Made by a program: the position numbers and the translations under genes | Part shown: positions 9,926 to 17,854 of the stretch, one piece after another | How the letters are laid out: the number at the start of each line of letters is the position of its first letter | How positions within the stretch are numbered: position 1 is the first letter of the stretch | NCBI GenBank assembly: GCA_020072965.1 | Contig: JAIQFY010000033.1 | Coordinates: forward strand, 1-54,763 | Reading direction: 5' to 3' | Length of the DNA stretch: 54,763 nt | From: Terriglobia bacterium | GTDB lineage: Bacteria > Acidobacteriota > Terriglobia > JAIQFV01 | Notes under the pieces: model-generated | Told to the model about the DNA's origin: nothing | Databases searched by the model: none | What the model saw: the letters and a program-made list of their open reading frames with translations, nothing else

Positions 9926-9970
9926 CCCAGGGCGTTGCCCTGGGCTTTTGAAGGTTGCCCTTTCAGGGCA
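9926..9970 (+). repeat. REP-like hairpin pair, right flank of transposase relic
   Basis: CCCAGGGC-GTT-GCCCTGGG (9926-9944) is an 8-bp stem with a 3-nt loop. It is followed by TGCCCT-TTC-AGGGCA (9956-9970). Order and orientation are inverted relative to the hairpins at 9485-9573. Confidence 0.85.
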
Positions 9971-10115
9971 GCAGCGCTCGATGATTCATCCAATGGGGTA
10001 AGAATTCTATTCATGCTAGCTTGGCGTTCTTAAGGCTTGCTCGGTAAGTCTGCGGCGGCGGGTTCCCTTTTGCGTGCACAATTTCCAAAAGCGTATTTTT
10101 CATTAGTCACAAAAC

Positions 10116-10144
10116 TGGTAATGCTTTCTTCCCACACTTATAAT
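10116..10144 (+). promoter_or_regulatory. Candidate sigma-70 promoter for the small ORF and rlpA
   Basis: A perfect TATAAT lies at 10139-10144, with a poor -35 candidate TGGTAA 17 bases upstream at 10116-10121. Transcription would begin near 10151, about 50 bases before the small ORF at 10203. Confidence 0.4.
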
Positions 10145-10202
10145 CTCCCCGTCATCAGGATCTCAGGTTGGAAGGAGAGGTCATTCTCACACGGGGGCGA
10201 TT

Positions 10203-10379
10203 ATGGACTTTGAGCAGGCGGGGAAGAGGCTGGATGAGGAAGTTCGAAAGATTGTCGAATACTTGGAAACCAAGGCGATTCCATCCGCCCGAAAAGACAC
10301 CAGCAAGTTTTTGAGGTACGCTTCAAAACAGTTGGAAAAACTAGCTGAGAATATGGATCGCGAGCAGGGGAAAAAGTAA
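10203..10379 (+). CDS. Small hypothetical protein, charged and helical, 58 residues
   Basis: I do not recognise a named family. The product begins MDFEQAGKRLDEEVRKIVEY and is rich in Lys, Glu and Arg with a heptad-like spacing of Leu, Ile and Val, suggesting one or two amphipathic helices and no membrane segment or signal peptide. It is soluble and probably cytoplasmic. A GGGGG run lies about 6 bases before the start. A perfect -10 hexamer lies 60 bases upstream, and the gene ends 68 bases before the rlpA-like gene, so the two may be co-transcribed. The coherent helix pattern and upstream signals argue that it is real. Confidence 0.6.
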   Translation: MDFEQAGKRLDEEVRKIVEYLETKAIPSARKDTSKFLRYASKQLEKLAENMDREQGKK

Positions 10380-10447
10380 CGGGCTCCTTGCGTCTGCCTT
10401 GCAGGGCGATCCGCCGCAGAAGATCACCCTACAGAGAAAGATGTACA

Positions 10448-11149
10448 ATGGAAACTTCCAGCAGCCCCCCCATGCCATTCAAAATTTTCTTATGTGCTGG
10501 TCTCCTTCTCGCGCTCGCTCTTACTGGCGCTTGCGGAAAGAAGCGCAAGCCCGTGGCGCCCCCTGTCCAGGCGCCCCCACCTTCGGGCGGAGAGGTGTCG
10601 CCAAGCGAGCTGGAAGGATTGGCCTCCTATTATGGGGACCCGCACCATGGGCGGCCCACCGCGAACGGCGAAATCTTTGACAAGCATGCCATGACGGCTG
10701 CCCACCGCACCTTGCCCTTCCAGACGCGAGTCCGGGTCCACAACCTGGAGAACGACAAGGCTGTGGATGTCCGCATCAACGATCGCGGACCCTTTGTGGG
10801 GGGCCGCATCATTGATCTATCTGAGGAAGCGGGGAAGCGGCTGGGTCTGGTTGGGCCCGGAACCGCTCGGGTCCGCCTGGAAATTCTCACGATGCCCGAG
10901 AACGAAGTGGGGGTATACGCGGTCCAAGTGGGAGCCTTTTCGATCAGGAAAAATGCGGACGACCTGCGGCGCCGTCTTGAAAAGCGGTATGACCACGTGA
11001 CCGTGACTTCGTACGATTCGGGAAACGGCACCTTTTATCGCGTCCGCGTGGGCGCCGAGTCCTCGCTGGCTAAAGTCAATCAACTCGCACGCATGCTTCA
11101 GGGTGAAGATTTGCAGGGGATGATTGTTCTCCTTGATGAAAAGAACTGA
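10448..11149 (+). CDS. rlpA: RlpA-like septal/peptidoglycan lipoprotein with SPOR domain
   Basis: RlpA-type proteins are outer-membrane lipoproteins that act on or bind glycan strands lacking stem peptides, usually at division sites. From ATG 10448 the product has 233 residues: a hydrophobic leader ending in a lipobox-like LTGAC with Cys29, a proline-rich linker, a double-psi beta-barrel domain (about 57-146, with ASYYGDPHHGRPTANGE and RINDRGPF) and a C-terminal SPOR domain (about 154-231, YAVQVGAFSIRKNADDL). ATG 10472 would give a shorter leader and is a reasonable alternative. Whether this copy has lytic transglycosylase activity cannot be judged. It lies inside the gap splitting the MacAB-type genes. 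Confidence 0.9.
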   Translation: METSSSPPMPFKIFLCAGLLLALALTGACGKKRKPVAPPVQAPPPSGGEVSPSELEGLASYYGDPHHGRPTANGEIFDKHAMTAAHRTLPFQTRVRVHNLENDKAVDVRINDRGPFVGGRIIDLSEEAGKRLGLVGPGTARVRLEILTMPENEVGVYAVQVGAFSIRKNADDLRRRLEKRYDHVTVTSYDSGNGTFYRVRVGAESSLAKVNQLARMLQGEDLQGMIVLLDEKN

Positions 11150-11266
11150 CGGGGGAGTTGAAACTAACCCCGGCAGCACCACGTAGAGTAGACAGGCCCC
11201 TCGTAAGCGAACCCCTTCAGTTCGAAAAGACGAATTGACCCATTGCAGGAATGCGGAGGCGTTGAC

Positions 11267-13021
11267 ATGAATCCCCGAAAATCTCTGTTTCGAGTTGCTT
11301 TTTGCACCGTGCTGATCATCGGTCTCCTCACCGTGGCTTTCGGACAAGAACCGCGGCCCCCTGAAAAATCATCGAGCAGCCAGGATTCCCCCCGGATTGA
11401 AAAATCGAGTGCCCCTTCACCGTCCATTCAATCCAAGGAGAGTGAGGGCTCCTCGAAGCAAAAGAAGAGCTCCCAGGAGAAGACGAGCAACGAAAAAGCG
11501 AGGCTCATTCTGGACCAAGCGTACCAGTTATCTTTGAACGCGAAGCCCGCGACAAAAGTGGAGGCCATGACTCAGATTGCGGAGACGATGGCAAAGATCG
11601 ATAAGTCGAAGGCCGCCGCCATTTACCGGACTGCGTTCGAAGCCACGCAGGAAATTCCCATCAACGATAAAGAAGTGAACCGGGCCTCCCTCGAGAGCCG
11701 GCTGGCTGTAGGGTTGGCGGACATCGATCCCGAGGCGGCCATGGAGCTGGCCACCCGCGTCGATCCGGCCCCTCCGACGGAGGAGTCGAACATGATGTCA
11801 ATCTTCTCAAAGGGGGCACAAAACTTTCGGGCGCAAGCCATCCAGCAGGTGGCGATGAAACTGGCGGATAAAGACCTTTCCAAAGCAATGATCCTGATTC
11901 TTCCGACCCTGAGGGAACGGGATTTTCCTTATGATGCCATTCTTCCTCTGGCCGGCAAGTTGAAGAAAGAAGCGCCCGACAAAGCTGAGCTCCTATTCAA
12001 TGAACTTTTGCAGCAGTTCTCCGTCTCGTCACCCACCGTGACCCAGATGATCATGTTTTCAACGGTGATTCGGATTTTTGCCGACTTGAATCGCAACCTG
12101 ACGTTGCAGGCGATTGATATCACACTGCAAAAGATCCCTCAGATGGAAGAGGATCTCAAGAAGGCGATGGAAAAACAGGGAGGGGCGCAATTTTTAACGG
12201 ACTTTTCATTTGGAATACTGGTCAAGGCCGTGCTCATGCCCGTCCTTCGCAAACTGGATCCGGAGCGCGCTGCAGCACTCGAAAAGGAAGTGCAACCCGC
12301 CGTCGAAAAGATGGACAAGCAAACCGGAGGCCTGTTCAGCTCCGCACTCATGAATTCGGACATTGATCTGACGGATAGCCCGGAGAAACAGGAGGGAAAG
12401 ATACTCGCGAATGTCGACCTGGATAAAGTGCCGGAAGGCCAGCGCGGTATGCTCGGCAATTCCATGGCCCTGAACCTGGCCCAGTCGAATCCGGCCAGGG
12501 CCCAGGATTTCACCAAATACATCTCACAGGATAAACAGAAAGCCATGGCGCTGGCTGTCATTGCCGGAGGCTTTGCGGCCAGCGACAAAGAGAAAGCCCG
12601 CAGCGTGCTCTCCGAGGCCGCCACCCTGGCAGAAAAAATAAAGGCGAAGGAGGATCGTGCCGTTCTTTTTACCATGTTTGCCGAAAGCGCTGTCCGGTTT
12701 GATCGGGGTCTTTCCCGGGGATATTACGGCACGGCCTTTGAAAACTTCGATCAGGCGTTCGAGGAACTTAAAGCGGCAGTAAGCACGGAACAGGAACGAA
12801 CCGCGAACCAGAACAAGACGCAGCAACTCTCACGACGTTATTCCAGGGCCGTGGCCGGGTATGCCAATGTGGATTTCGATGATGCGGTCGAGCGCGCCAA
12901 GCGGATTGCGGATGAACAGGAGAAGCTGTTGACTCTGGTCCGGCTCGCCACCCGAGTCCTGGTTCCCGACAGGGAGATCCCACCCGTCCAATTTCTAGGA
13001 GCAAGTCCACGGATCCCCTAG
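11267..13021 (+). CDS. Exported helical-repeat protein of unknown function, paralog 1
   Basis: I do not recognise a named family. The 584-residue product begins with a signal peptide (MNPRKSLFRVAFCTVLIIGL, cleavage probably after AFG), then a Ser/Lys/Pro-rich linker, then a mostly helical body with recurring units such as DPEAAMELATRVDP, ADKDLSKAMILILPTL and SDKEKARSVLSEAATLAEK, reminiscent of TPR/HEAT solenoids. No catalytic motif is apparent. GGAGG precedes ATG 11267. It is closely related along its whole length to the gene at 13487, down to the C-terminal FLGxxPRIP. Location should be periplasmic or secreted; a scaffold role is only a guess. Confidence 0.85.
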   Translation: MNPRKSLFRVAFCTVLIIGLLTVAFGQEPRPPEKSSSSQDSPRIEKSSAPSPSIQSKESEGSSKQKKSSQEKTSNEKARLILDQAYQLSLNAKPATKVEAMTQIAETMAKIDKSKAAAIYRTAFEATQEIPINDKEVNRASLESRLAVGLADIDPEAAMELATRVDPAPPTEESNMMSIFSKGAQNFRAQAIQQVAMKLADKDLSKAMILILPTLRERDFPYDAILPLAGKLKKEAPDKAELLFNELLQQFSVSSPTVTQMIMFSTVIRIFADLNRNLTLQAIDITLQKIPQMEEDLKKAMEKQGGAQFLTDFSFGILVKAVLMPVLRKLDPERAAALEKEVQPAVEKMDKQTGGLFSSALMNSDIDLTDSPEKQEGKILANVDLDKVPEGQRGMLGNSMALNLAQSNPARAQDFTKYISQDKQKAMALAVIAGGFAASDKEKARSVLSEAATLAEKIKAKEDRAVLFTMFAESAVRFDRGLSRGYYGTAFENFDQAFEELKAAVSTEQERTANQNKTQQLSRRYSRAVAGYANVDFDDAVERAKRIADEQEKLLTLVRLATRVLVPDREIPPVQFLGASPRIP

Positions 13022-13127
13022 GGCTCGAATTCTACCGCCCTGCGGATCTCTGTCAAAAACGGGATCTCAATCCTCGGCCGACTCCTTTCACAACATCGGA
13101 TTCTGGAACCTATTGATGATGATAAAT

Positions 13128-13358
13128 TATAGTGACGCATGACAGCATCTCGCGATGGAGTAAGCTTTGGTAGCCGGGATCCCGTTCTTTGGGATCCCGG
13201 GTTTTTCCCCGCCGGTCGCAAGTACCGGTGATCCGCCGCTTCTTGGCGGATGCCATACCGTGCAAATTGCAGGCAAAGGCCCGGGATCCCAAAGAACGGG
13301 ATCCCGGCTACCAAACCTTGACCGGATCAAATTTCAACCAGCAACAATTGTCACTATA
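13128..13358. repeat. Nested inverted-repeat element between the tandem paralogs
   Basis: A 231-bp unit is bounded by 9-bp inverted ends TATAGTGAC (13128-13136) and GTCACTATA (13350-13358). Inside, a perfect 36-bp inverted repeat (13166-13201 and 13280-13315) starts TTTGGTAGCCGGGATCCC; each arm is itself a palindrome around GTTCTTT. The 78-base centre holds the hairpin ATCCGCC-N7-GGCGGAT. No ORF is credible within it, so it resembles a MITE or large REP-type element. Confidence 0.85.
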
Positions 13359-13486
13359 TTCTAAAATCTTCTGTAAGTTGATTCGCACCCTGGAGAGGCG
13401 TAGACTGACCACACTGTTTGCAGGCGATGGAGCGGGCTCAGGCTGAAAGGGGATTTGGCCCGTCCCTGAGCTGAGGAGGCTTCAAT

Positions 13487-15250
13487 ATGAAACAGATAAG
13501 ATCTCTATCTGGGATCTTTTTCTGCATTGCCTTGGTCGCCAGTTTCGGGACCCTGGCGTTCGGACAGGAACCACCCGCTTCACCCAAAACCCCCACTGGC
13601 CAGAATCCTCCCCAGGTTGATAAGTCGAGTACGCCCTCTACGACCATTCAGTCCGGGCAAAGTGCCGCTGCCGCAAAGGAAAAGAAAGGTGCCCCGGCAA
13701 AGACCAGCATTGAAAAAGCGAGGCTCATTCTGGATCAAGCCTACCAGTCGGCACTTAACGCAAAGCCGAAGGCAAGAGCAGAGGCTTTAGCTGAAATTGC
13801 AGATGCGCTGGCTCAGGTGGATAAACCGAGGGCGGCGGTGATTTACAAGACTGCCTTTGAGGCCACTCAAGACATGCCGATTGAAGAAAAGCAGAAGAAC
13901 GGCAGGACACAAGTGCGCGCTCAAATTCAGAGCTACCTGGCGGTCGGGTTGGCGGACATCGATCCCGAAGCGGCCATGGAATTGGCCAACCGCGTGGATC
14001 CGCCCCTTCACAATTACGAAGCAACGTCCGTCTTCCGGCGTGGAGGAAGCTATCGTGCGCGAGCCATCCAGCAGGTCGTCATGAAACTGGCGGATAAAGA
14101 TCTTTCCAAGGCGATGATCCTGATTCTGCCGACCCTGAAGGAAAGTGAATTCCCTTATGATTCTATTCTTCCCCTGGCAGGCAGATTGAAAAAGGAGTCG
14201 CCGGACAAGGCGGAACTTCTCTTCAGTGAACTTTTGCGGCACTTTTCCGCCTCGCCGCCGACAGTCAGTGAGTTAACGGAGTTCCCAACAGTGATTCGAG
14301 CCTTTGCCGATTTGAATCGCAACCTGGCGTTGCAAGCTATTGACACCACACTTCAAAAGATCCCTCAGGTGGAAGAAGCGGTGAAGAAGGCGACTGAAAA
14401 ATTCCCGCCACGACCAGGTGGACCCGCCGGTTTTGATTTTGGCGCACTCACTAAATCCTTGCTTCTTCCGACCCTGCGGATGCTGGATCCCCAACGCGCG
14501 GCAGCGCTCGAAAAGGAGGTTCAACCGTACGTCGAAAAGAGGGACAAGGAAACAGGTGGCATGTTCAGCGCTGCCCGGATGAATCCAGAGGTCGACCCCA
14601 CAAGTTCTGGGCAGAGACAGCAGGAGAAAATGTTGGAGAAAGCCGATCTCGATAAAATGCCGGAGGCGCAGCGTGACCGGTTCAGCATTTCCGCTGCCTT
14701 AAGCCTCTCCCAGTCGGATCCGGCCAAGGCCCAGGAGGTCTCGAAATACATCGCCGAGGACAGAAATAGGGCCTGGGCTCTGGCATCCATCGCCGGTGGT
14801 TTTGCCGCAAGCGACATGGAGAAGGCACGGAGCGTACTCAGTGAGGCTGCCATACTCGCGGAAAAAGTGAAGGCGAAGGAGGACCGCGCCGTTCTTTTTG
14901 CGATGCTCGGCGAAGGTGCCGCCCGGATCGATCGCGAGATGGCCAAGGGTTTTTATGTCACTTCATTCGAAAACTTCGATCAGGCCCTTGAAGAGCTCAA
15001 GGAGCCGGCCGCCACAGAAAAAGACCAGACGGCGACCGAGGATAAGATCGAACAACTTTCCGAGCGCTATTCCATGGCTGTGGCCGACTACTCGAACGTT
15101 GATTTTGACGGGGCGGTTGAGCGGGCACGCCGAATTGAAAATGAAGGGCAGAAGCTGCCGACGCAGATTCGTCTTGCGACGCGGGTCCTCGCTCCAGACA
15201 GACGCATTCCCCGCATTCAGTTCCTTGGCAAAGATCCACGGATTCCTTGA
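13487..15250 (+). CDS. Exported helical-repeat protein of unknown function, paralog 2
   Basis: The 587-residue product is a sister of the upstream protein: signal peptide (MKQIRSLSGIFFCIALVASF, cleavage probably after AFG), a Pro/Thr/Ser-rich linker, and the same helical units (DPEAAMELANRVDPP, ADKDLSKAMILILPTL, SDMEKARSVLSEAAILAEK). Both proteins start their conserved body with EKARLILDQAYQ and end with FLGKDPRIP-like tails. GAGGAGG lies about 7 bases before ATG 13487. The similarity suggests a tandem duplication, later separated by the inverted-repeat element at 13128-13358. Function is unknown. Confidence 0.85.
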   Translation: MKQIRSLSGIFFCIALVASFGTLAFGQEPPASPKTPTGQNPPQVDKSSTPSTTIQSGQSAAAAKEKKGAPAKTSIEKARLILDQAYQSALNAKPKARAEALAEIADALAQVDKPRAAVIYKTAFEATQDMPIEEKQKNGRTQVRAQIQSYLAVGLADIDPEAAMELANRVDPPLHNYEATSVFRRGGSYRARAIQQVVMKLADKDLSKAMILILPTLKESEFPYDSILPLAGRLKKESPDKAELLFSELLRHFSASPPTVSELTEFPTVIRAFADLNRNLALQAIDTTLQKIPQVEEAVKKATEKFPPRPGGPAGFDFGALTKSLLLPTLRMLDPQRAAALEKEVQPYVEKRDKETGGMFSAARMNPEVDPTSSGQRQQEKMLEKADLDKMPEAQRDRFSISAALSLSQSDPAKAQEVSKYIAEDRNRAWALASIAGGFAASDMEKARSVLSEAAILAEKVKAKEDRAVLFAMLGEGAARIDREMAKGFYVTSFENFDQALEELKEPAATEKDQTATEDKIEQLSERYSMAVADYSNVDFDGAVERARRIENEGQKLPTQIRLATRVLAPDRRIPRIQFLGKDPRIP

Positions 15251-15799
15251 GGACTTAGATTCCGTCCCGGCAGGCCACGGGGCGTGTGTTCTTACGGCTG
15301 ATGAACCGGAGAGCTGAATGATGACGAGTCCGTCGAGGCAGACTCGAATCCAGCCTGACATCGCGTCTTTCGGGCTGCATTCTCTTGTCGCTTCGAGGGG
15401 GGAGGATCAAATCACCACTTGCGAAACACGGCGAGCTTGCGTGCAAGGTCCAGGATTAGAATCCTTAAGGCCTGGTTGTTCGACTTGAGGAGTAGGAGTA
15501 ACTGGTCCATTTCGACACCTGCTCGTTAAACTCGGTTTCAATCTCACATCGTCTCGATCAACGATGCAGATAAGAAGCAGGGCGAGCAGATCGGGTTGTA
15601 TGATTTTCGCAAAAGAGGGCCGCTTGGAGCGCTTTTTGCGCCGCCTTGAGGGGCGGCTCTTCAATCTGTAACGATGAGGGCCGGTCTTTCGTCCTATTTC
15701 TCTTGAGTGAGGGTCCACGGGGGGAGGGTGTGCCTGGCTGGCGACCCTCAGTGGAAGGAAGGTTTACACACAATAAGGACGTACGTTTCCGGTGAATGA
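15251..15799. other. Gene-free stretch before the MacB-type permease
   Basis: About 550 bases have no coding region I would defend. A modest hairpin (CCGCC...GGCGG, about 15641-15656) is present, but no T-tract follows it. No clear promoter for the permease was found, although the length allows one. Confidence 0.5.
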
Positions 15800-17017
15800 A
15801 TGAGTTTCCTGGCAATTATTAAAGTGGCGGTGATGGCGTTGCAACGCCACAAGATGCGATCCGTGTTGACGATGGTGGGCATCATCATCGGCGTGGGCGC
15901 GGTCATTTCCGTATTCGCCATTGGAAGCGGCGCGAAGAAGATGATTGACGACCAGATCGCACAGGCCGGCACCAACCTGATTTTCATCAGCCCCGGAACG
16001 CAAACGGCGGGCGGAATTCACTGGGGCATGGGATCCATCACCACGATGGTGGATGACGATGCCAAGGCCATTGAGCGCGAGTGCACGGCGGTCTCGGCGG
16101 TGACTCCGGGCATGCGGACCCAGTCCCAGGTGGTGGCGGGGGGCCAGAACTGGTCGACCGGAATTACGGGGCACAACCAGCTCTTTCCCACCATCCGCAA
16201 CTGGCCAGTTGAATCGGGTTCTTTCTACTCGGAACAGGACGTGGCTTCGCTGGCGCGGGTCGCTGTGATCGGCAAGACCGTCGCTGAGAATCTCTTTGGT
16301 AGCCAGGATCCCATCGGACAGATGATCCGCATCAAGGGCCAGCCGTTCAAAGTGGTGGGGACCCTGATCTCCAAAGGCCAGGACGCCATGGGCCACGATC
16401 AGGACGATACCGTTGTCATTCCTTACACGACCCTCCAGAGAAAACTCCTCGGCATCACCTACCTGCACTTCATCATCGCCTCGGCCTCAACGCAGGAGGC
16501 CATCCCGCTCGCCCAGGAGCAGATTGACTCCTTGCTGCGCCAACGGCACGGCATCCAGCCGGGCCAGGACGCCGACTTCTTTATCCGGACCCTTTCGGAC
16601 ATGGCCAAAATGCGCAATGAGTCGAACCAGGTCATGACCTACCTGCTGCTGGTGATTGCCTCCGTGTCGCTGCTCGTCGGGGGGATCGGCGTCATGAACA
16701 TCATGCTCGTCTCCGTCACAGAACGGACGCGCGAGATTGGCATCCGGATGGCGGTCGGCGCGAAGTCCAGGGATCTCCTGCGACAGTTCCTGCTTGAAGC
16801 CAGCGCGCTGTCTTTGTTTGGCGGTCTGGTCGGGATCGGCCTCGGGACCCTCGCTTCCTCCCTGATCACGAACTTCCTTCAATGGCCAACGACGATCTCG
16901 GTGCTCTCGATTGTGCTGGCCTTCACGGTGTCCGCCACCGTCGGCATTGTCTTCGGTTTTTACCCTGCCTGGAAAGCCGCGCAACTGGATCCCATCGACG
17001 CCCTGCGGTACGAGTAA
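15800..17017 (+). CDS. MacB/FtsX-type ABC transporter permease
   Basis: This is the membrane subunit of a MacB-type exporter and a likely partner of the adaptor at 7070 and ATPase at 8649. The 405-residue product has an N-terminal transmembrane segment (about 20-42, RSVLTMVGIIIGVGAVISV), a periplasmic MacB-PCD domain (about 45-280), then three C-terminal helices with the FtsX signature VGGIGVMNIMLVSVTERTRE followed by IGIRMAVGAKSRDLL. It lacks the fused ATPase of E. coli MacB. Only a weak GGTG precedes ATG 15800. The separation from its partners by 6.4 kb is unusual. Confidence 0.92.
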   Translation: MSFLAIIKVAVMALQRHKMRSVLTMVGIIIGVGAVISVFAIGSGAKKMIDDQIAQAGTNLIFISPGTQTAGGIHWGMGSITTMVDDDAKAIERECTAVSAVTPGMRTQSQVVAGGQNWSTGITGHNQLFPTIRNWPVESGSFYSEQDVASLARVAVIGKTVAENLFGSQDPIGQMIRIKGQPFKVVGTLISKGQDAMGHDQDDTVVIPYTTLQRKLLGITYLHFIIASASTQEAIPLAQEQIDSLLRQRHGIQPGQDADFFIRTLSDMAKMRNESNQVMTYLLLVIASVSLLVGGIGVMNIMLVSVTERTREIGIRMAVGAKSRDLLRQFLLEASALSLFGGLVGIGLGTLASSLITNFLQWPTTISVLSIVLAFTVSATVGIVFGFYPAWKAAQLDPIDALRYE

Positions 17018-17071
17018 GCTTCAACGCACCCCAAACAGATGGCAATCAGCGTCAGTCATTGCCCTGCAGAA

Positions 17072-17251
17072 GAAATCCCCCCAGCGGAAGCTGGGGGATC
17101 TTTCAATTCCAACCTACAACAAGAGGACGTCATTGACCCCAAAAAATGTTCCACCGATCCCGCCCGCGGGATCGGTGGGATTCTTATTTTGGGGAGAGTT
17201 CCTGGGTAGGTGAAAAATGAAGCATCCCTCGGCTTCCGCTGGGGGGATTTT
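17072..17251. repeat. MITE-like nested inverted repeat
   Basis: The outer arms (about 17072-17100 and 17222-17251) are near-perfect inverted copies sharing CTTCCGCTGGGGGGATTT, and the left arm is itself a hairpin (CCCCCAGC-GGAA-GCTGGGGG). Inside, CCCCAAAA (17137-17144) pairs with TTTTGGGG (17187-17194) around a perfect 12-bp stem, CCACCGATCCCG (17151-17162) with CGGGATCGGTGG (17167-17178). There is no coding content. Confidence 0.8.
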
Positions 17252-17357
17252 TGTTCGAATAAAGAGTGAAGAAACCCTGCGTTATAATCCCTTGAAACCT
17301 ATTGAGGTACGACGATATGGCTGGCCTCGAAGACGGCCTCCCGTGTAAAATCAAACG

Positions 17358-17714
17358 ATGACCGATCCCACGGTGAATTGTCTTTTTTGCAGGATTGCGC
17401 GGCGCGAAGCGCCGGCAAAATATGTCCACGAAGATGAAACAGCGGTCGCGTTTGAGGACATCCGCCCCCGTGCCCCCACGCATCTCGTCGTTGTTCCGCG
17501 CAAACACATCGAATCGCTCAACGCGTTGACGGTTGAAGATGAGCCGGTGATCGGTCACTTGAACCGGGTGGCGGCGGACCTGGCCCGGGAACGCGGCCTC
17601 GATCAAACCGGCTACCGGGTCGTCATTAACACCGGCCGCAATGCCGGCCAGTCAGTCTTCCACGTGCATCTGCACCTGCTGGGCGGCCGTCCCATGATGT
17701 GGCCGCCGGGATAA
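17358..17714 (+). CDS. Histidine triad (HIT) family protein, HINT-like
   Basis: HINT-type proteins hydrolyse nucleoside phosphoramidates and related nucleotidyl conjugates. The 118 residues show CxxC (Cys8, Cys11, CLFCRI) and a conserved His50 as a possible zinc site, IRPRAPTHLVVVPRKHI, and the catalytic HVHLH at residues 102-106. The length is typical of HINT. The gene stands alone between two repeat regions, and no obvious ribosome-binding site precedes ATG 17358. The physiological substrate is unknown. Confidence 0.95.
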   Translation: MTDPTVNCLFCRIARREAPAKYVHEDETAVAFEDIRPRAPTHLVVVPRKHIESLNALTVEDEPVIGHLNRVAADLARERGLDQTGYRVVINTGRNAGQSVFHVHLHLLGGRPMMWPPG

Positions 17715-17731
17715 GACCAGAGGTGGAAATT

Positions 17732-17838
17732 AACCGCAAAGAACGCCGAGAAGGCGCAAAGCACGCAATGTTTAAGCCATTGCGAAAACCCTAAGTGCCT
17801 TGGCGTCCTTTGCGCTTCCTTAGCGGACTTTGCGGTTG
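17732..17838. repeat. Two-armed 'CGCAAAG' intergenic repeat
   Basis: The left arm (17732-17760, ACCGCAAAGAACGCCGAG...) and the right arm (about 17799-17838, ...GCGGACTTTGCGGTT) are imperfect inverted copies built from CGCAAAG/CTTTGCG words. A related two-arm repeat lies in the nuoK-nuoL gap at 43116-43209. Confidence 0.75.
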
Positions 17839-17854
17839 ATTCCTTTCTCAACTC

